64,000 nucleotides of DNA from Neelides folsomi (Eukaryota > Arthropoda > Collembola > Neelipleona > Neelidae), in NCBI GenBank assembly GCA_034687125.1, contig JAQGBZ010000046.1, positions 1 to 64,000 on the forward strand, written 5' to 3'. Below are positions 36,744 to 50,890 of the stretch, one piece after another. The notes below the pieces were generated by a model. The model searched no databases, had not been told where the DNA came from, and was given only the letters and a program-made list of their open reading frames with translations. A program made the translations under genes and the position numbers. Within the stretch, counting starts at the first letter, position 1; each line of letters begins with the position of its first letter.

Positions 36744-38863
36744 TTATTCGCCAACCCAACGATCGTCTAAGCAGAAGCAGTGTTTTCTCAAATGCTCAAA
36801 TTGAGGATTGTTGACACAATCTGCTTGAGATCCATATTTGTTCACTCGACTGATATCCGATATCTTAAACATTGAAATTAAAGTATAATAACAAATCACA
36901 CAATAAATTATTTAAAGTAATTTACATTTACCATTAGTTTTAATTGTTGTTTAGAAAAGTGTTAATAAACCCTTACATCAATTGAAATTTTGAGTTTGTA
37001 TTCAAAGCTGAGAGAAGCAGAAACTTCAAAATGACCAAATCCAGGACTTGTTTCAATCGTCATTTGGACTGTAACTGTTTTCATTTTATTATCTGTTGGA
37101 ATGGAAAATTCATCACTGGCTTCATTTAACGTGTATTTGTAATAAGAGGATTCGAGGATTTTAATTAATTTCAATCTAGCACACAAATTCCTTTTGACTG
37201 CTGTTATTTGATTTAACTTGTTTACAATTTCATAGAATTTAAAATCAAATTAAATTTCAATCACTGTTAAAAATCAAGAAGGTAATTGTATAAAGTAATG
37301 ATCTACAAAAATTCGAATACAAATTTTTTATAATTAAACCAAAGTGAAAATGTTTACTTGGATCAGCAATGGAAACCATTTAAGACAAGTGCACCAATGA
37401 TCGTCAATTTCAGCATTTTTACAATTTCGTCCTTGTGGTATTTTCCTAAACAAACTGATTTCTCTTCCAAATGGCACTTCAATTTCAAAATGTGAATCTG
37501 GGAGAGAATTGAGATTCATAATGTCGTCCAATGTTGAGTGAATGTCAAAAGGACTTGAAAGGCCCTTGCTGATTTCTACAAAGTTTGAATATATTTTTGG
37601 ATATTTGCTCGAGAACCAACTTGGAAATACAAAAATGAAGATTGGGAGTCGTTCTTCAAATTTCCCTTGTTGAAATTCACTAAAAAATATAAATCATTGG
37701 CTTTTAATGAAGCACCTAATATTTATTATAAACAAAAAACTTCACGAGTAAACGGTAATTAATGTAATTAATAATGTAAATTACCTATAATTGTAATATC
37801 TTAAATTATTTAATTTAATAAATAATAGATCTTACCGAACTTCACTAAACCTCGACCCATGTTCACTCATAACAATGAGAATTGATTTGTTTAGAACTCC
37901 TGATTTTTTGAGATCTTGGAAAAATGTTTGCATAAGGTCCGATCATTGGACATTGTTTAAATTGCTATGTGAGAGTTCGCTCAAAAAAGTGAAAAGGAAA
38001 TTGGGGGTTGTTGGGTGGGTTTTTAAGATGTCTTTAAAACAATTGATCGCTTTCATATATCGGGGAACAGAGCCGTAGTAGAAGGTGGCTCTAAAATTGA
38101 ATTCGAAGGATGCGAGATAATAAGGACACATAAAGAAATCGGTCGGTTGTTGGTTAAATCCTTTGAGGCGGTAAGTAAAATTTCCAAGATGGGCTTCGTC
38201 TTCATTGAAGCCTAAGAATTTATTACAAATTATATTAATTATTTTCAATCCCTGGCTTTGACAAATTAAACTTTATTAAATACCTATAAGTACACTTAAA
38301 TATTACAGGTCTGTAATTGCACAATTTATTAATTTACTAACCTGTTACTAACCTGTTCCCTTTCTTTGAATTTATTCCAAATCATTGGATAAACGTCGAC
38401 GAAATGAGAATCTTTGAATTTTGATTCAACATTTGGTAATTCATGTTCGTGTTTTCCGGTCAAAATTGGCACGATCATTTTGTCGGTTCCATCTCCAACA
38501 ATATTGTATCCTTCCAAGACAATCCCTTTTAATTCTTTCGTAATATAATCAAAAGTAAATGGAAGTTTCCTCTGGAACATGTTCCTTGAAAGAGAATCTT
38601 GACCGCATATGTGAACATTTAATTGATCGACATGTTCAACTGCGTCTTCCCTTGGGACTGGAACGGCAAAAATTCCACCCCAAAACCTAAATAAATAATT
38701 ATAAGTTTTAATTATAATTCATTTAAATGATGGCTTTGACACTTTTACAATCCATGTATTTATTTTAATGAAATCTCATATTACCCGCGTGTTTTTTTTA
38801 TTTCGACAACTTGCTCTCATGAAATCTTCGCTGTTGAATTTGTAAACATTTCCAAAAACATAT
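36744..38863 (-). pseudogene. Decayed DUF229 (alkaline-phosphatase-like fold) paralogue
   Basis: Segments at about 38784-38863, 38346-38686, 37836-38211, 37358-37679, 36977-37216 and 36744-36863 match exons 2-7 of the intact neighbour at 39934-42421. Breaks: no counterpart of exon 1 (membrane anchor); exon 2 starts part-way, next to a palindromic repeat; exon 2 ends in the wrong phase, explained by one extra A in a run of eight; the exon 3 donor region has several GT sites and an apparent one-base shift; TGA at 37943-37945 replaces a Gly codon after NNVQ; and the AG acceptor expected before the sixth segment is missing. The metal-site DHG is EHG. Taken together this is a non-functional copy; some single-base breaks could be assembly errors. 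Confidence 0.78.
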
Positions 38864-38892
38864 CGGCTGAGTTATCGTTTTCTGGCTGGGAT

Positions 38893-38991
38893 TTCCGGCA
38901 AATTCCGGTAGTTGCCGGAACGGCAACTGCCAATGTACTTGAAAGATATAAATTACGGTAGTTACCGGGTGCCGTAACGGCAATTGCCGGG
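38893..38991. repeat. GC-rich palindromic repeat at the pseudogene 5' breakpoint
   Basis: Two related near-palindromes: GGTAGTTGCCGGAACGGCAA at 38908 and GGTAGTTACCGGGTGCCGTA at 38957, with flanking CCGGCAAATTCC and CAATTGCCGG. It sits where homology to the intact DUF229 gene ends. Further on, TAACCTAACCTAAC occurs at about 39014-39028. No coding content. Possibly a foldback or MITE-type element. Confidence 0.6.
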
Positions 38992-39433
38992 CAAAACGTT
39001 CAATTCACTCTCTAACTTAACCTAACCTAACTTACGATAATAAAAATGACAATATCAAATTAGAAATCTGAAAACCATTAAGCAAGTTGGTTATGCTATG
39101 CAATTGTTTTAATTATTGCTTATTATTCTAAATAAATGGTTGTTTGGATATAATTTGATAAGCAGATTTTAACCAAACTAAAGGCATAACTCGATATCCA
39201 TATTGTTGTATCGGTATGCTAATTAATAGTTTCAAATCTTTTGAATCAAAATTATTTATTAGATCATAGATTGGATTCATTTTTGTCAAATAACATTTTA
39301 TAAGTTTGTATCTATCTCATCACTTTCTACATTTTATTTATATAAAACTTACAAATTTAGTTAATTTAAATGATATTTAGAAATAAGGGAAGTTTGAGAA
39401 ATTTTTAGACTCCATTTTCTATTTCCTGCTCTT

Positions 39434-39602
39434 CATGGAGCACCATGGAGCGAAAACAAGAGCACCATGGAGTTTCAGGAGTGATTTTGGTATACATGGA
39501 GCTTTTTTGGATGGTGCTCCATGGAGCGATATTTTCTAACATAGGGAAATTTACACTAAAAACTCCATGGAGCGAGAATTTTCAGCATGGAGCACCATGG
39601 AG
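39434..39602. repeat. Cluster of eight CATGGAG motifs
   Basis: CATGGAG occurs at 39434, 39444, 39466, 39495, 39520, 39566, 39586 and 39596, mostly as CATGGAGC and often with the palindromic CTCCATGG core or the paired CATGGAGCACCATGGAG. The spacing is irregular, so this is not a simple tandem array. No coding sequence. Origin unknown. Confidence 0.75.
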
Positions 39603-39933
39603 GCTCAATTTTACAGCATAAGGAAATGTTAGCCATAAAATCGGATATCTTTCACTCTTTTCTTTGATTCAATCTCATTACGAAATTAGGAATTGTGAAT
39701 AATGCCAAAAAACGAATCTAATCGATGAAATTGAAATGAAAAGTTTAAACTATTTTTCTCATGGTTTAGTTTATCATAAGACACGAGTCTTAATTTATAC
39801 GCTACAATGTAAATAATACATGTATGAGATTTGACGATGCCATATTTAAGATTATGAATGATTTAATGATTAATTATGATTATGAACGATTATTATATTT
39901 ATATATGAATATATTTGTTTCTGTATGGCTCAA

Positions 39934-42421
39934 TCATAAACAATAACAATATTTTCTCAAACTTTCCAACTTGGCATTGTCTACACATTCTGCTTGCTTT
40001 CCATATTTGTTGATTCGACTCACATCAGATTCCTATTTAAATTTCATTTTAATCCCATTATTCATTGTATTAAACAAAGCAAAAGTTTTTATAATTATTA
40101 AGAGTAATAATTGAGAATAATATTACCTTAATTGTCATTTCAGTTTCCCCATTTTTCATATTGATTGATGCAGAGACCTCAAAATGGGCATTTCCCGGCG
40201 TTGTTTCAAATGTTAATTGAATGGTCATTGAAGTAATTTTGGTGTTTCCGATGAAAGATGGAAGTAAACCCTCGTTCAGAGTTTTGCTAAATTTCAATAA
40301 GTCTTCATTCGGAGCGTAATAAGATGCATTGAAGATTTTTGCTAACTTCAATCTCGCGCAAATTTTGGTCTCTGGAGCAGTAAAGGTATTCAAAGTTCGC
40401 ACAATTTCCTTAATTCATAAAATAAATAAATTTTTAAAATTTTGGTGAATGACAAATAATTTAATTTGTTTGACATACATTTGCTACTTGTAAAGCAAGA
40501 GTCTCATTTTTTAGTGGAAACCATTTAAGACATGCACACCAATGATTCGCAATTTCAGCATTTTCGCAATTCCTCCCTTTTGACATTTTTCTAAACAAAC
40601 TCATTCCTCTCGAAAATGGATATTCGTCATCAAATTGATAGTCTTGAATTTTATTGAGATTTAAAATATCTTCCAGTGTGTTATGAATATCAAATGGATT
40701 TGAAAGCTTGTTAATGTTTTCTATAAAATTAGCATAAGCTTTCCCATATTTACTTTTAAACCAATTTGGAAAAATGAACATAAACATTGGCATCCTTTCT
40801 TCTAATTTTCCATCTTGGGTTGCTCTAAAATTTTAACATTTAAAATTTTAAATACAAAATTATCCAAACCTAGTTATTTGATGTATAAAATTTTTGTTCA
40901 ACTATGTTATATTTTATTAGTATTTAACTTAATTAACGTTAACCTTATTCCTTGATGAAATCTATGTCCATGATCACTCATAACAATGAGAATTGAATTA
41001 TTAAGAATCCCTGTAGAATTCAAATGTTTAAATAATTTTTTCTGATCTGGATCCGATCCTTGAACATCATTAATGCTATCATGAGAAAGCTCACTTATAA
41101 AGCTAAAAATGAACTTTGGAGTTTCGCGATTCACTTTCAAAATTTGTTTTAAATAATTGATGGCTTTCAAATGTCGCGGAATTGAACCTTCACAGTGTCT
41201 AAGTAATTTTCCTTTATAGGAAGAAATAAAATAAGGTCGCATGTAGAAATCAGCTGGTTGGTCTTTGAATCCATTGTGCCGATAAGTAAACGTTCCCAAT
41301 CGAGTTGTATCTTCAATATAACCTAAAAATTAACAAAAAAATGTCAAATGTCATATATACTTAATAATTGTAACATAGTTAATTTTATAATATTAAATAA
41401 ATTATTTTACCTGTTAAATATCCCATTTCTTTATATTGATTCCAAATAAAGGGAAAAACATCCGCATAAGTTGAATAAGGATTTTTAGTTCTAATGTCAG
41501 GAAGTTCTTTTTCGGTTTTTCCGGTAAACATCGGAAGAATATTTGCGAAAGTCGCATCACCCACAATATTATATCCTTCCAATGTAATCCCATTCAGTTC
41601 ATTTTTAAGATAATCGTAAGTATGTGGAAGTTTCCGTATGAACATGTTTTTTGAAAGAGAATCTTGACCCCAAATGAGAACGCTCAATTTATGATCCGAG
41701 TCTTTACACCTTTGTTTTATTTTTCTTGGCGTCGGAACAGCAAAATATCCTTTCCAACTAATAAATATAAAATTATCAAGTTTCCATTTAATTATGATTT
41801 CTGTTTTGGTCATTATCTAAATGAGGTTTATATTTAATCAAAATTTTTACTTTATGTTTTTCTCATTTTTGCAAAGAGCTTTTACAAAGTCGCTTTCATT
41901 GGTAAATTTGTAAACGTTGATTTCACCAGTAGAAGTATTTTTATAAATGTTTTTGAAATCATCTTGTCGAATAATAGCTATTAAAAAGATAGAAAACGGA
42001 GATTTTTTATATTAGATTTGACTATTTGAACATTAAGCGCAAATATAGATAATTTTTAAATTACTTCTTTACTTTTGAATATACAATTAGTTGTGTTTTT
42101 GATATCTTGTCGAATAAACGCATGAGTTTCATTTGTGATTATCCAATTCGGTGCAATGTGTTTACAAGTAATTGGTTCTATGAATTTTAAGTGTTTTGAG
42201 ATCAATGGGTTATGAAGCGGAGGATTAGGGAATTTGCACGATTGAGAATTCATTGACCTGGGCCATTTTTTTTCTTTGAATGGGCTGGAATTTGCCAATT
42301 TTGTTAAATGTGTAAACTTTGATAAATATTGGTAACAAAAAAAGTAAAGGATTATGCTTATAACTGAACTTGTAATTATTAGGAAATATATTATTCGTTT
42401 TCCACAATTAAACATGAACAT
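39934..42421 (-). CDS. DUF229 family protein (type II membrane, alkaline-phosphatase-like fold)
   Basis: Seven exons (42073-42421, 41851-41977, 41411-41757, 40944-41322, 40479-40824, 40127-40408, 39934-40032) join in phase to about 642 residues. The start at 42421 precedes a membrane anchor (FLIITSSVISIILYFF), implying a type II protein facing the secretory lumen or outside. The core matches DUF229, a sulfatase/alkaline-phosphatase-superfamily group of unknown substrate expanded in nematodes and arthropods: WGQDSLSKNMF (metal Asp and nucleophile-like Ser), GYNIVGD, ISELSHD and MSDHGHRF (metal-binding Asp-His). A Cys-rich tail (ADCxxxCHWC-like, here NHWCACLKW) follows. All expected metal-site residues look present, so it may be a hydrolase or transferase on phosphate or sulfate esters. 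A broken paralogue lies just downstream. Confidence 0.88.
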
Positions 42422-43204
42422 TTTACTATAATCTTTCAATTTAATAAATATGAATGACAATGACAATTAATCAACAATTCGAACCGTTTGTAACGCAAAA
42501 ATATAACATACAACACACGTATAATGATAATTTATTAAAATTGTTATACAATAAATATAATTGTATAACTAAATTTGAAAGTGTGAATATTTATTTAATT
42601 AAAAACTTTTAGGTTGAGTTATTCCAAGAATAAGCACATTGTTTATATTTAATGTTTCAAATTATTTACTGATATTTTTTCACATATCTTATTTAGGGCA
42701 CATTTTTGAAAAAAATATAAAAATCATATTTAAGAAATGCAATGGATATGAAATAATCTAAAAATCCGAACAAATATTGTTTTAATGTTTTGAATGAATA
42801 ACTTCCCCAATGCAATTATTAAGGCCGTATCTTAAACCTGCGAATTTTTCAAGCTCTTCAATCGGGTATTGAAACAGTCGCTTGGTTTTTGGTTAGTCTT
42901 TGTTCAATAATTATTTTTGATTGTTAAATTGAAACATTTAAAGGTCAAGATAGTTATTTAGAATTGTAAGGTAGAGTTTTAACTGTAGTTTACCTAATAA
43001 TTCCTCTGTTATTCTCATAATGCAAATCTTAAGATAAAACTGTCGTTTAGAATTTAAATAGCACTAAATTTATTTCTTCCCAGGATCTTTTCTTCTCACC
43101 CAAGGTATTGTTAGTCGATTCCTTATGCTACTTTTAATTGCTAATTACAATTAAAAATTTCAGACTAATTGTAAAGTTAAAAATATTTTTATTAGAAGAG
43201 GATA
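42422..43204. other. Intergenic region between divergent DUF229 and membrane-protein genes
   Basis: AT-rich and non-coding by inspection. It lies between two genes transcribed outward, so both promoters should be here. Confidence 0.4.
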
Positions 43205-43759
43205 ATGACGTTTGGGGCCTTTGGGGGATTTCCGCTGGCTTACTTATTTGTCTTCATTGGGTTGACCGTGACCTCACCTGATCCTTTGACTCGTCGTTTG
43301 CCCGCCCACGTTGGAAAATCTTGCATTAGAAACTCGGATTGTGAACTGATGACTATGATCTGCAAGGAGAGCGGAACGGAAGGAGAAAGAGTCTGTGATT
43401 GTCGTCCGGGATTCTTAATGGCATATGACAAGAAGTCGGGCCAAATTGGTTGTAAGAAAATCTTTCTGAAGACGTCAAAGCCGAAGTTAAATCGACTAAG
43501 CATTTACAATTGTCCATTCTTCGCGAAGATGTTGTCGGACAAGAAGGAAGATTTTCATTTCCAAGTAATTTTTTTCCAATTTTTCTGCTGTATCATCTTC
43601 ATCATTTGCGTCCTCATCCTTTTGAGGAAGATGGGGAGGATCATCGAACTTCTTTACATCATTCAATTGGAACATGAAAGAGTCTACAGAATGATGATCC
43701 TCCTTTTTGGAAATCCCTATGTTTATTTAGAAGAAATTCGCGAGGAACAGCAGGCGTAA
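43205..43759 (+). CDS. Single-pass membrane protein with Cys-rich EB/EGF-like module
   Basis: A single exon of 184 residues starting at ATG 43205. It has an N-terminal signal peptide (LAYLFVFIGLTVTS), then a six-Cys stretch at about residues 40-83 (CIRNSDC, CDCRPGF, IGC) like the EB or EGF-like modules of arthropod extracellular proteins. A hydrophobic segment (FFCCIIFIICVLILL) near 125-145 follows, then a charged cytosolic tail ending in EEIREEQQA. A poly(A) signal lies at 43972-43977. This suggests a type I membrane protein with a small ectodomain. I do not recognise an orthologue. The hydrophobic segment could in principle be read from an unspliced intron, but no in-phase GT-AG pair removes it cleanly. 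Confidence 0.6.
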   Translation: MTFGAFGGFPLAYLFVFIGLTVTSPDPLTRRLPAHVGKSCIRNSDCELMTMICKESGTEGERVCDCRPGFLMAYDKKSGQIGCKKIFLKTSKPKLNRLSIYNCPFFAKMLSDKKEDFHFQVIFFQFFCCIIFIICVLILLRKMGRIIELLYIIQLEHERVYRMMILLFGNPYVYLEEIREEQQA

Positions 43760-43971
43760 ATTATTTAATTAAATTTAATGTTTTACTTTTAACCTCTATA
43801 AACTTTTTTATTGTGAATCATAATTAATTTATGATCATCATTTTTGTACAAATATATTTCTATTTTCTAATTTTTATTATTTGGTTGTATGAAGTCATTA
43901 ACATAATTTACTTCCTTTCTCTTTCATGTACCTATTTCTTTAAACTTTATAAATTGTTATACCATTATGCA

Positions 43972-43977
43972 AATAAA
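43972..43977 (+). terminator. Poly(A) signal for the Cys-rich membrane protein
   Basis: AATAAA 213 bases after the stop codon. Confidence 0.4.
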
Positions 43978-44818
43978 GTGAAACTGCTTCAATCCTATAA
44001 TAACCTACATGTTTACAATACTTATGTGAAAAGAGATCCTGCAATCTATAAAATTCTTTAAATTGTGTTGTTGTATGTTGTATCACGCATAAAATGCTAT
44101 ATGTATACGAATGCATATTATGTTTATTTATGAGTGTAAGCGAGTGTACTCAATTGCTCTAATCCAAGGATTTACATATTTTAATAATTGATTAAACTTA
44201 CCACTAATTGTTTTAGATTTCTACGAATTCCTCTATTTAACCATTAATGTTTAATTTTTAAGTTCTCTAATATGTGGACAATACATATGTAGACAATACA
44301 ATAGCATATATTTATCTAGGTTGTAATTACTAAATATAATGTATATGTATGTATACTACATGACTACATGTATCAAAAGTATGTGTTATATGAATATGGT
44401 ACAAAATGGTTAATATCGATCATTTAAGTATGTATAAAAGTGAATGTAGATAAGAGTAATTTTTATCTAATCCAATCCAATTTAAAAAAAACGTTCAAAC
44501 AATGATACATTTTTACGAATAAAGCAATAAATGGTTTTTGTTGACATTCATGAGAAAAAATATTTTTATGATATTAAATTGAAATAAAAATTTTTTAACA
44601 AATAAGCGCTCATATGCTAAATCGATCGTTGTTGTGATATCTGTAAACTGACAAATTATTTACTATAGGATTAGCTGATTCTTTTAATTTTCACAGAATA
44701 TGGAAATGGGTCTTTTGATTATTTTACATTCATGTAGGACGCGGTTTTAATTTCGAATCTTTGATTTATAATTCTGAGATTATGAGTTAAATTAAGAGAT
44801 TATCAAACTTTAAAAGGA
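43978..44818. other. Spacer upstream of the first C-type lectin
   Basis: AT-rich, no gene or clear repeat recognised. Confidence 0.4.
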
Positions 44819-44826
44819 TATAAAAG
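44819..44826 (+). promoter_or_regulatory. TATA box of C-type lectin 1
   Basis: TATAAAAG, 92 bases upstream of the lectin 1 start codon, consistent with a core promoter and a short 5' UTR. Confidence 0.55.
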
Positions 44827-44917
44827 CAGCTGGATTTTAAATGTATCATATTAACTTACAATTAGATCGCCAATAAATTTAAAAAAATCCATTTAATTAA
44901 CATAAAAATCTTCAAGA

Positions 44918-45806
44918 ATGGGTTCACTGCCTTCTATTCTCATCATCCTCGTTCTTTGTCATCTAAGCATTACCTTTGCTTTACCAAAGCCACAACCATC
45001 ACCAGGTTATTTAGAATAAATATTTTTATTTAAATCATTGTACGTTCACATAAATATGTTTAAATTCGTATGACATTGTTCTAACAATACAAAATATATT
45101 GAATACATAATATATTTTACATGCGGATGGAATAAAATTTAAAATATAGGAATCTTTAAGTCCAATGTAACTGTTACTAAATACATTGGAAAAATAAATG
45201 GAGTGGCGACAAAAATCAAGTTTTATATTAGCAACCCGGGAATTAACGTAATGATTGTTTTGATAATTATTTAACATTTACTTAAGTGTACTTTACGTAG
45301 TATCGCCCATTGCCCATTTACATTAAATATCCTAAAAATTCCATTAAAAATAATTTTATTCATTCAGAATCAGAATAATCTCGACTGGGAAATGGCTAAA
45401 ACCTATTGTGTTACAGAGGGATATAATTTCGTATACTTGACAAGCCATCAAATTAATACAATGTTGACCGCAGTCATTGTAAATAATGGTAAGTAATTAA
45501 GTAAATAAATATTTGTAACGTAATATTTTTTCAACTTTTTTTAAAAAACCTAAAGGTCTTTCTGGGGATACATATTGGACTTCTGGAATTGAATCAGAAT
45601 ATATTGATGATACTTATCATTGGGATCATACTGACGGCTATAGGCAATTTGTCTACAAAAACTGGGGACAAAATGAACCTCGATCGATCTTAGGGAGATC
45701 TTGTGTCGTAATGAACACTTTGGCGAATGTTCCGTCTCATGGTTTTACATGGAGCATTGAAGATTGCTTACTTGAAAAAAGATTTATTTGCATCAGTGCA
45801 TCATAA
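44918..45806 (+). CDS. Secreted C-type lectin-domain protein 1
   Basis: Four exons (44918-45005, 45150-45247, 45374-45488, 45556-45806) give about 183 residues. The exon 3 acceptor could instead be at 45367, adding two residues; I chose the one matching the tandem paralogue. A signal peptide (MGSLPSILIILVLCHLSITF) is followed by one C-type lectin fold: WEMAKTYCVTEGYNFVYL, TYWTSGI, NWGQNEP, SCVVMNT and CLLEKRFICIS, holding the four conserved cysteines. The sugar-specificity triad (EPN or QPD) and the WND calcium motif are not intact (NEP; WSIEDC). Calcium-dependent sugar binding is therefore doubtful. Roles in immunity or as a structural secreted protein are both possible. Confidence 0.85.
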
Positions 45807-46533
45807 TTTCATAATTTATTATTTTTATAATTATTTTTAAATAAATTTTATAAAACTTTCAATCATTTTTTTAATTTGACTCATAAAAATCTTTTAAACA
45901 ACTCATACATTATACCACACATAAATATTGTACATAATAAAGTTACCATTAGAGGATTATGATTAGGATAATTGGAAGACAATCAAATGCTTGTTTATCT
46001 AATCGGTATTTCTGGAGCACTCACAAATGAATTTGTTTGTTTTTGTCTCATCATAACCGATTAAATTCTAAGATTCTAATTTCGATTTCTAAAAATAAAT
46101 ATTTGTAAAATAAATAAAAAATGGATCATTTGTTCTGTGATAGTGATATTACATACTTACACGTACTATAGTTCATTCCCAAAATCGGTGCAGGTGAGTT
46201 TGAAAAACCCGTATAATTTCCAGAGATACGAATTACAATTTAATGGTGACAATTAATTATAGTATTGCATATGCAATATTTAAACCGATTCATTACTCAT
46301 CTACAAAATACATACATTTACAATGTACATTTACATTTCAATAACATTTCATTTCATTTGAATTTTATTGATATTTTAATGCAAGAATAAAATAATGAAA
46401 TTGAGGCCAAAATATAAAATAAACATTAAACATTTTCAAAAACAATATAAATTAGCATTACGATTTTGGGAATGAACTATATGTACTTATATGTAAGTAC
46501 TTAAAAATGACATTTTTACTTAATTACCAAAAA
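45807..46533. other. Spacer between the tandem lectins
   Basis: AT-rich intergenic sequence. It should hold the lectin 1 polyadenylation site and the lectin 2 promoter. Nothing else recognised. Confidence 0.4.
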
Positions 46534-47424
46534 ATGGATTCAAAAGTGACGTATTTCTTCTTATTTGCTCTAAATCAACTTTCTGTTAGCATTATTGACT
46601 CTGCAAAATTAACAACTCTACAATCAGTAAAAGGTTCGTCGCTATAAATATGAAATTAACTCAATTTAGATATTTTATAGATTAAAATTTTTGGTACATA
46701 AGTGCATATGTATACCAAAAATATTAATTTGGAATGAGATTCTTTCATCAATAAAAGTTTATCATATTTACCCATTTCGTTAATTCTCACAGAATACTCT
46801 GGCAAATTAGGCGGAGTGGAAACAAATTATAGGTTTTATATCAGCAATAGGGGAGTTCAAGTATTTACATAAATTAATGAATGCTCTAGCTTAGCTACCT
46901 ACATACATAAAAAACTTCTGTTGTTTATTTTTATATTTTTATTCAGAATAATCTCAACTGGGACTTTGCCCAAACATATTGCATTGTTGAAGGCTATGAC
47001 TTGGTCTATTTAACAAGTCCTCATATTAATAAAATGTTGTCTGTCATGATTAGAGATAATGGTAAACTCAATACTGCATTATTAAATGAAAAAGATTAAA
47101 TTGTTAAACTTATACACATATGTTAATAATAAAATTTACACATAATAACTTACGCATATTTTCAATCCTAAAGGACTCAGCGGTGATACATATTGGACTT
47201 CTGGTATTGAATCGGTATATAAGGATGATATTTATTATTGGTCCCACGTCGACGACCTGCAACCATTTGTATATGAAAACTGGGGTCAAAATCAGCCTCA
47301 AAATAACTCCGAGCAATCTTGTGTTGTAATGGACACTACAGCGGATCTTCTCCCTCATGGATTTACATGGCGAACTGAAAATTGCTTAAATGAAAAACGG
47401 TTCATTTGTATCAGTGAGTCATAA
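46534..47424 (+). CDS. Secreted C-type lectin-domain protein 2
   Basis: Four exons (46534-46633, 46793-46860, 46947-47061, 47174-47424) give about 177 residues, with the same intron phases as lectin 1 and exons 3 and 4 of the same lengths (115 and 251 bases). It has a signal peptide (VTYFFLFALNQLSVSII), then FAQTYCIVEGYDLVYL, TYWTSGI, NWGQNQPQN, SCVVMDT and CLNEKRFICIS. The four cysteines are kept; EPN is replaced by QPQ, and the WND site by WRTEN. It is a clear tandem duplicate of lectin 1, which lies 0.7 kb upstream. Extracellular; ligand unknown, and classical calcium-dependent carbohydrate binding is not predicted. Confidence 0.85.
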
Positions 47425-47948
47425 TTTTACTTTAAGGAAATAAAAATAAATAACTACTAATACTATATTGTATATTTTATCAATATTATTTTATTCACTT
47501 TAATATTTATGATCATATTATATTTAGGAAATTCTTGATTTAATACACAAAATTGAATATAACGAAACTTGAAAACCTTTTCCGAGACATAAATTCTAAA
47601 TTCAAATAGTAAACAGGAAAAGTCACTTTATAATATATTAATAATTGCAATTAACTTAAATTGCATTATCAATAATTTAACTGTATGATTTACAGCGCGA
47701 CGAATAAAACGGATACAAAACGAGTTGACAATTTATAACAAAGGGGATTTTGTTCTATCCATTATTTATCTATTTAATATATTTATAATGAAAACCCTTC
47801 ACTTATTTGAACTAGATTAAACATTTACGTATGAACTAAAATTCATTCACCTTAAATTGTACAAATTACATACAACCTTATCATAAAAAGTCATAAGTAC
47901 ATTATAAAAGTTTAAAGATAATTTGAGAGGACTTTCGATTTCACTGGT
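47425..47948. other. Convergent 3' spacer
   Basis: Lectin 2 (plus) and the ankyrin gene (minus) converge here. AT-rich; no gene seen. Confidence 0.4.
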
Positions 47949-50224
<2,276 letters not shown>

Positions 50225-50890
50225 CCTCGCCTTCACTTCTTGTCCAACATAGTGAAAGATTTTAAGAACTAATTGCGAGCTGAAATCTTCTGGACCTGAA
50301 GTAATTTTGCTAAAACTTCACAAGTTCACTTCACAAGTTCACACACTCAAACCACCATTGGAAATCGTAATAGTCTTAATAGCAAATCTAATGAAGGACT
50401 TTAGGACTTGAACGACTTTAGCTAATTGAGATTATAGTGGGCTGATTTTTGGGCCTAAGTTTGTAAAGAGATAATTAGGTTGATGACGGGCCGATACGGT
50501 GCGATAGTTTTGATAGCCTCGATGAAGTAGGAATTAAATAGGAATTAATTATTTATTCAAAGTTCAAGAGGGCCATTGAAGATTCCTGGGAACTCGTCGC
50601 ACCAAATAAGCTCCCCTCCACTAACTCTATTTTAATCTTTCCCATTCATATGTCAAAACTTTCTTCCCCTTTAATTGTACAAATTACTATTAAAGATCCT
50701 GAGATAATCAGCCATAATCATTTTATATAAGTACTTGTTGATCTTCATTGCCAATTAAAATATTTGACAGATGGTGATTTACTTAATTGGTATTTTAATT
50801 ATTTAAAGCGAGGAGAGCGACAGGTGGGTTAATTTGCCTCTGGCTCAAATTCCTTCCTTATTGTTTGTGAAATAAAGTGAGATTTGGAAG
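50225..50890. promoter_or_regulatory. Shared 5' region of the ANKRD54-like and p24 genes
   Basis: The two start codons are 666 bases apart, pointing away from each other, so both promoters lie here. No clear TATA box was seen for either. This fits a TATA-less bidirectional housekeeping arrangement, but that is inference. Confidence 0.45.

Noticed and set aside
37943-37945. In-frame TGA in the DUF229 copy as a selenocysteine codon
   Set aside because: The intact paralogue has Gly here, no SECIS-like structure was recognised, and other lesions show that the copy is broken.
39014-39028. TAACCTAACCTAAC as interstitial telomeric DNA (arthropod TTAGG repeat); a similar string lies at about 57736-57755
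   Set aside because: Fewer than three units in an AT-rich genome; chance occurrence is likely.
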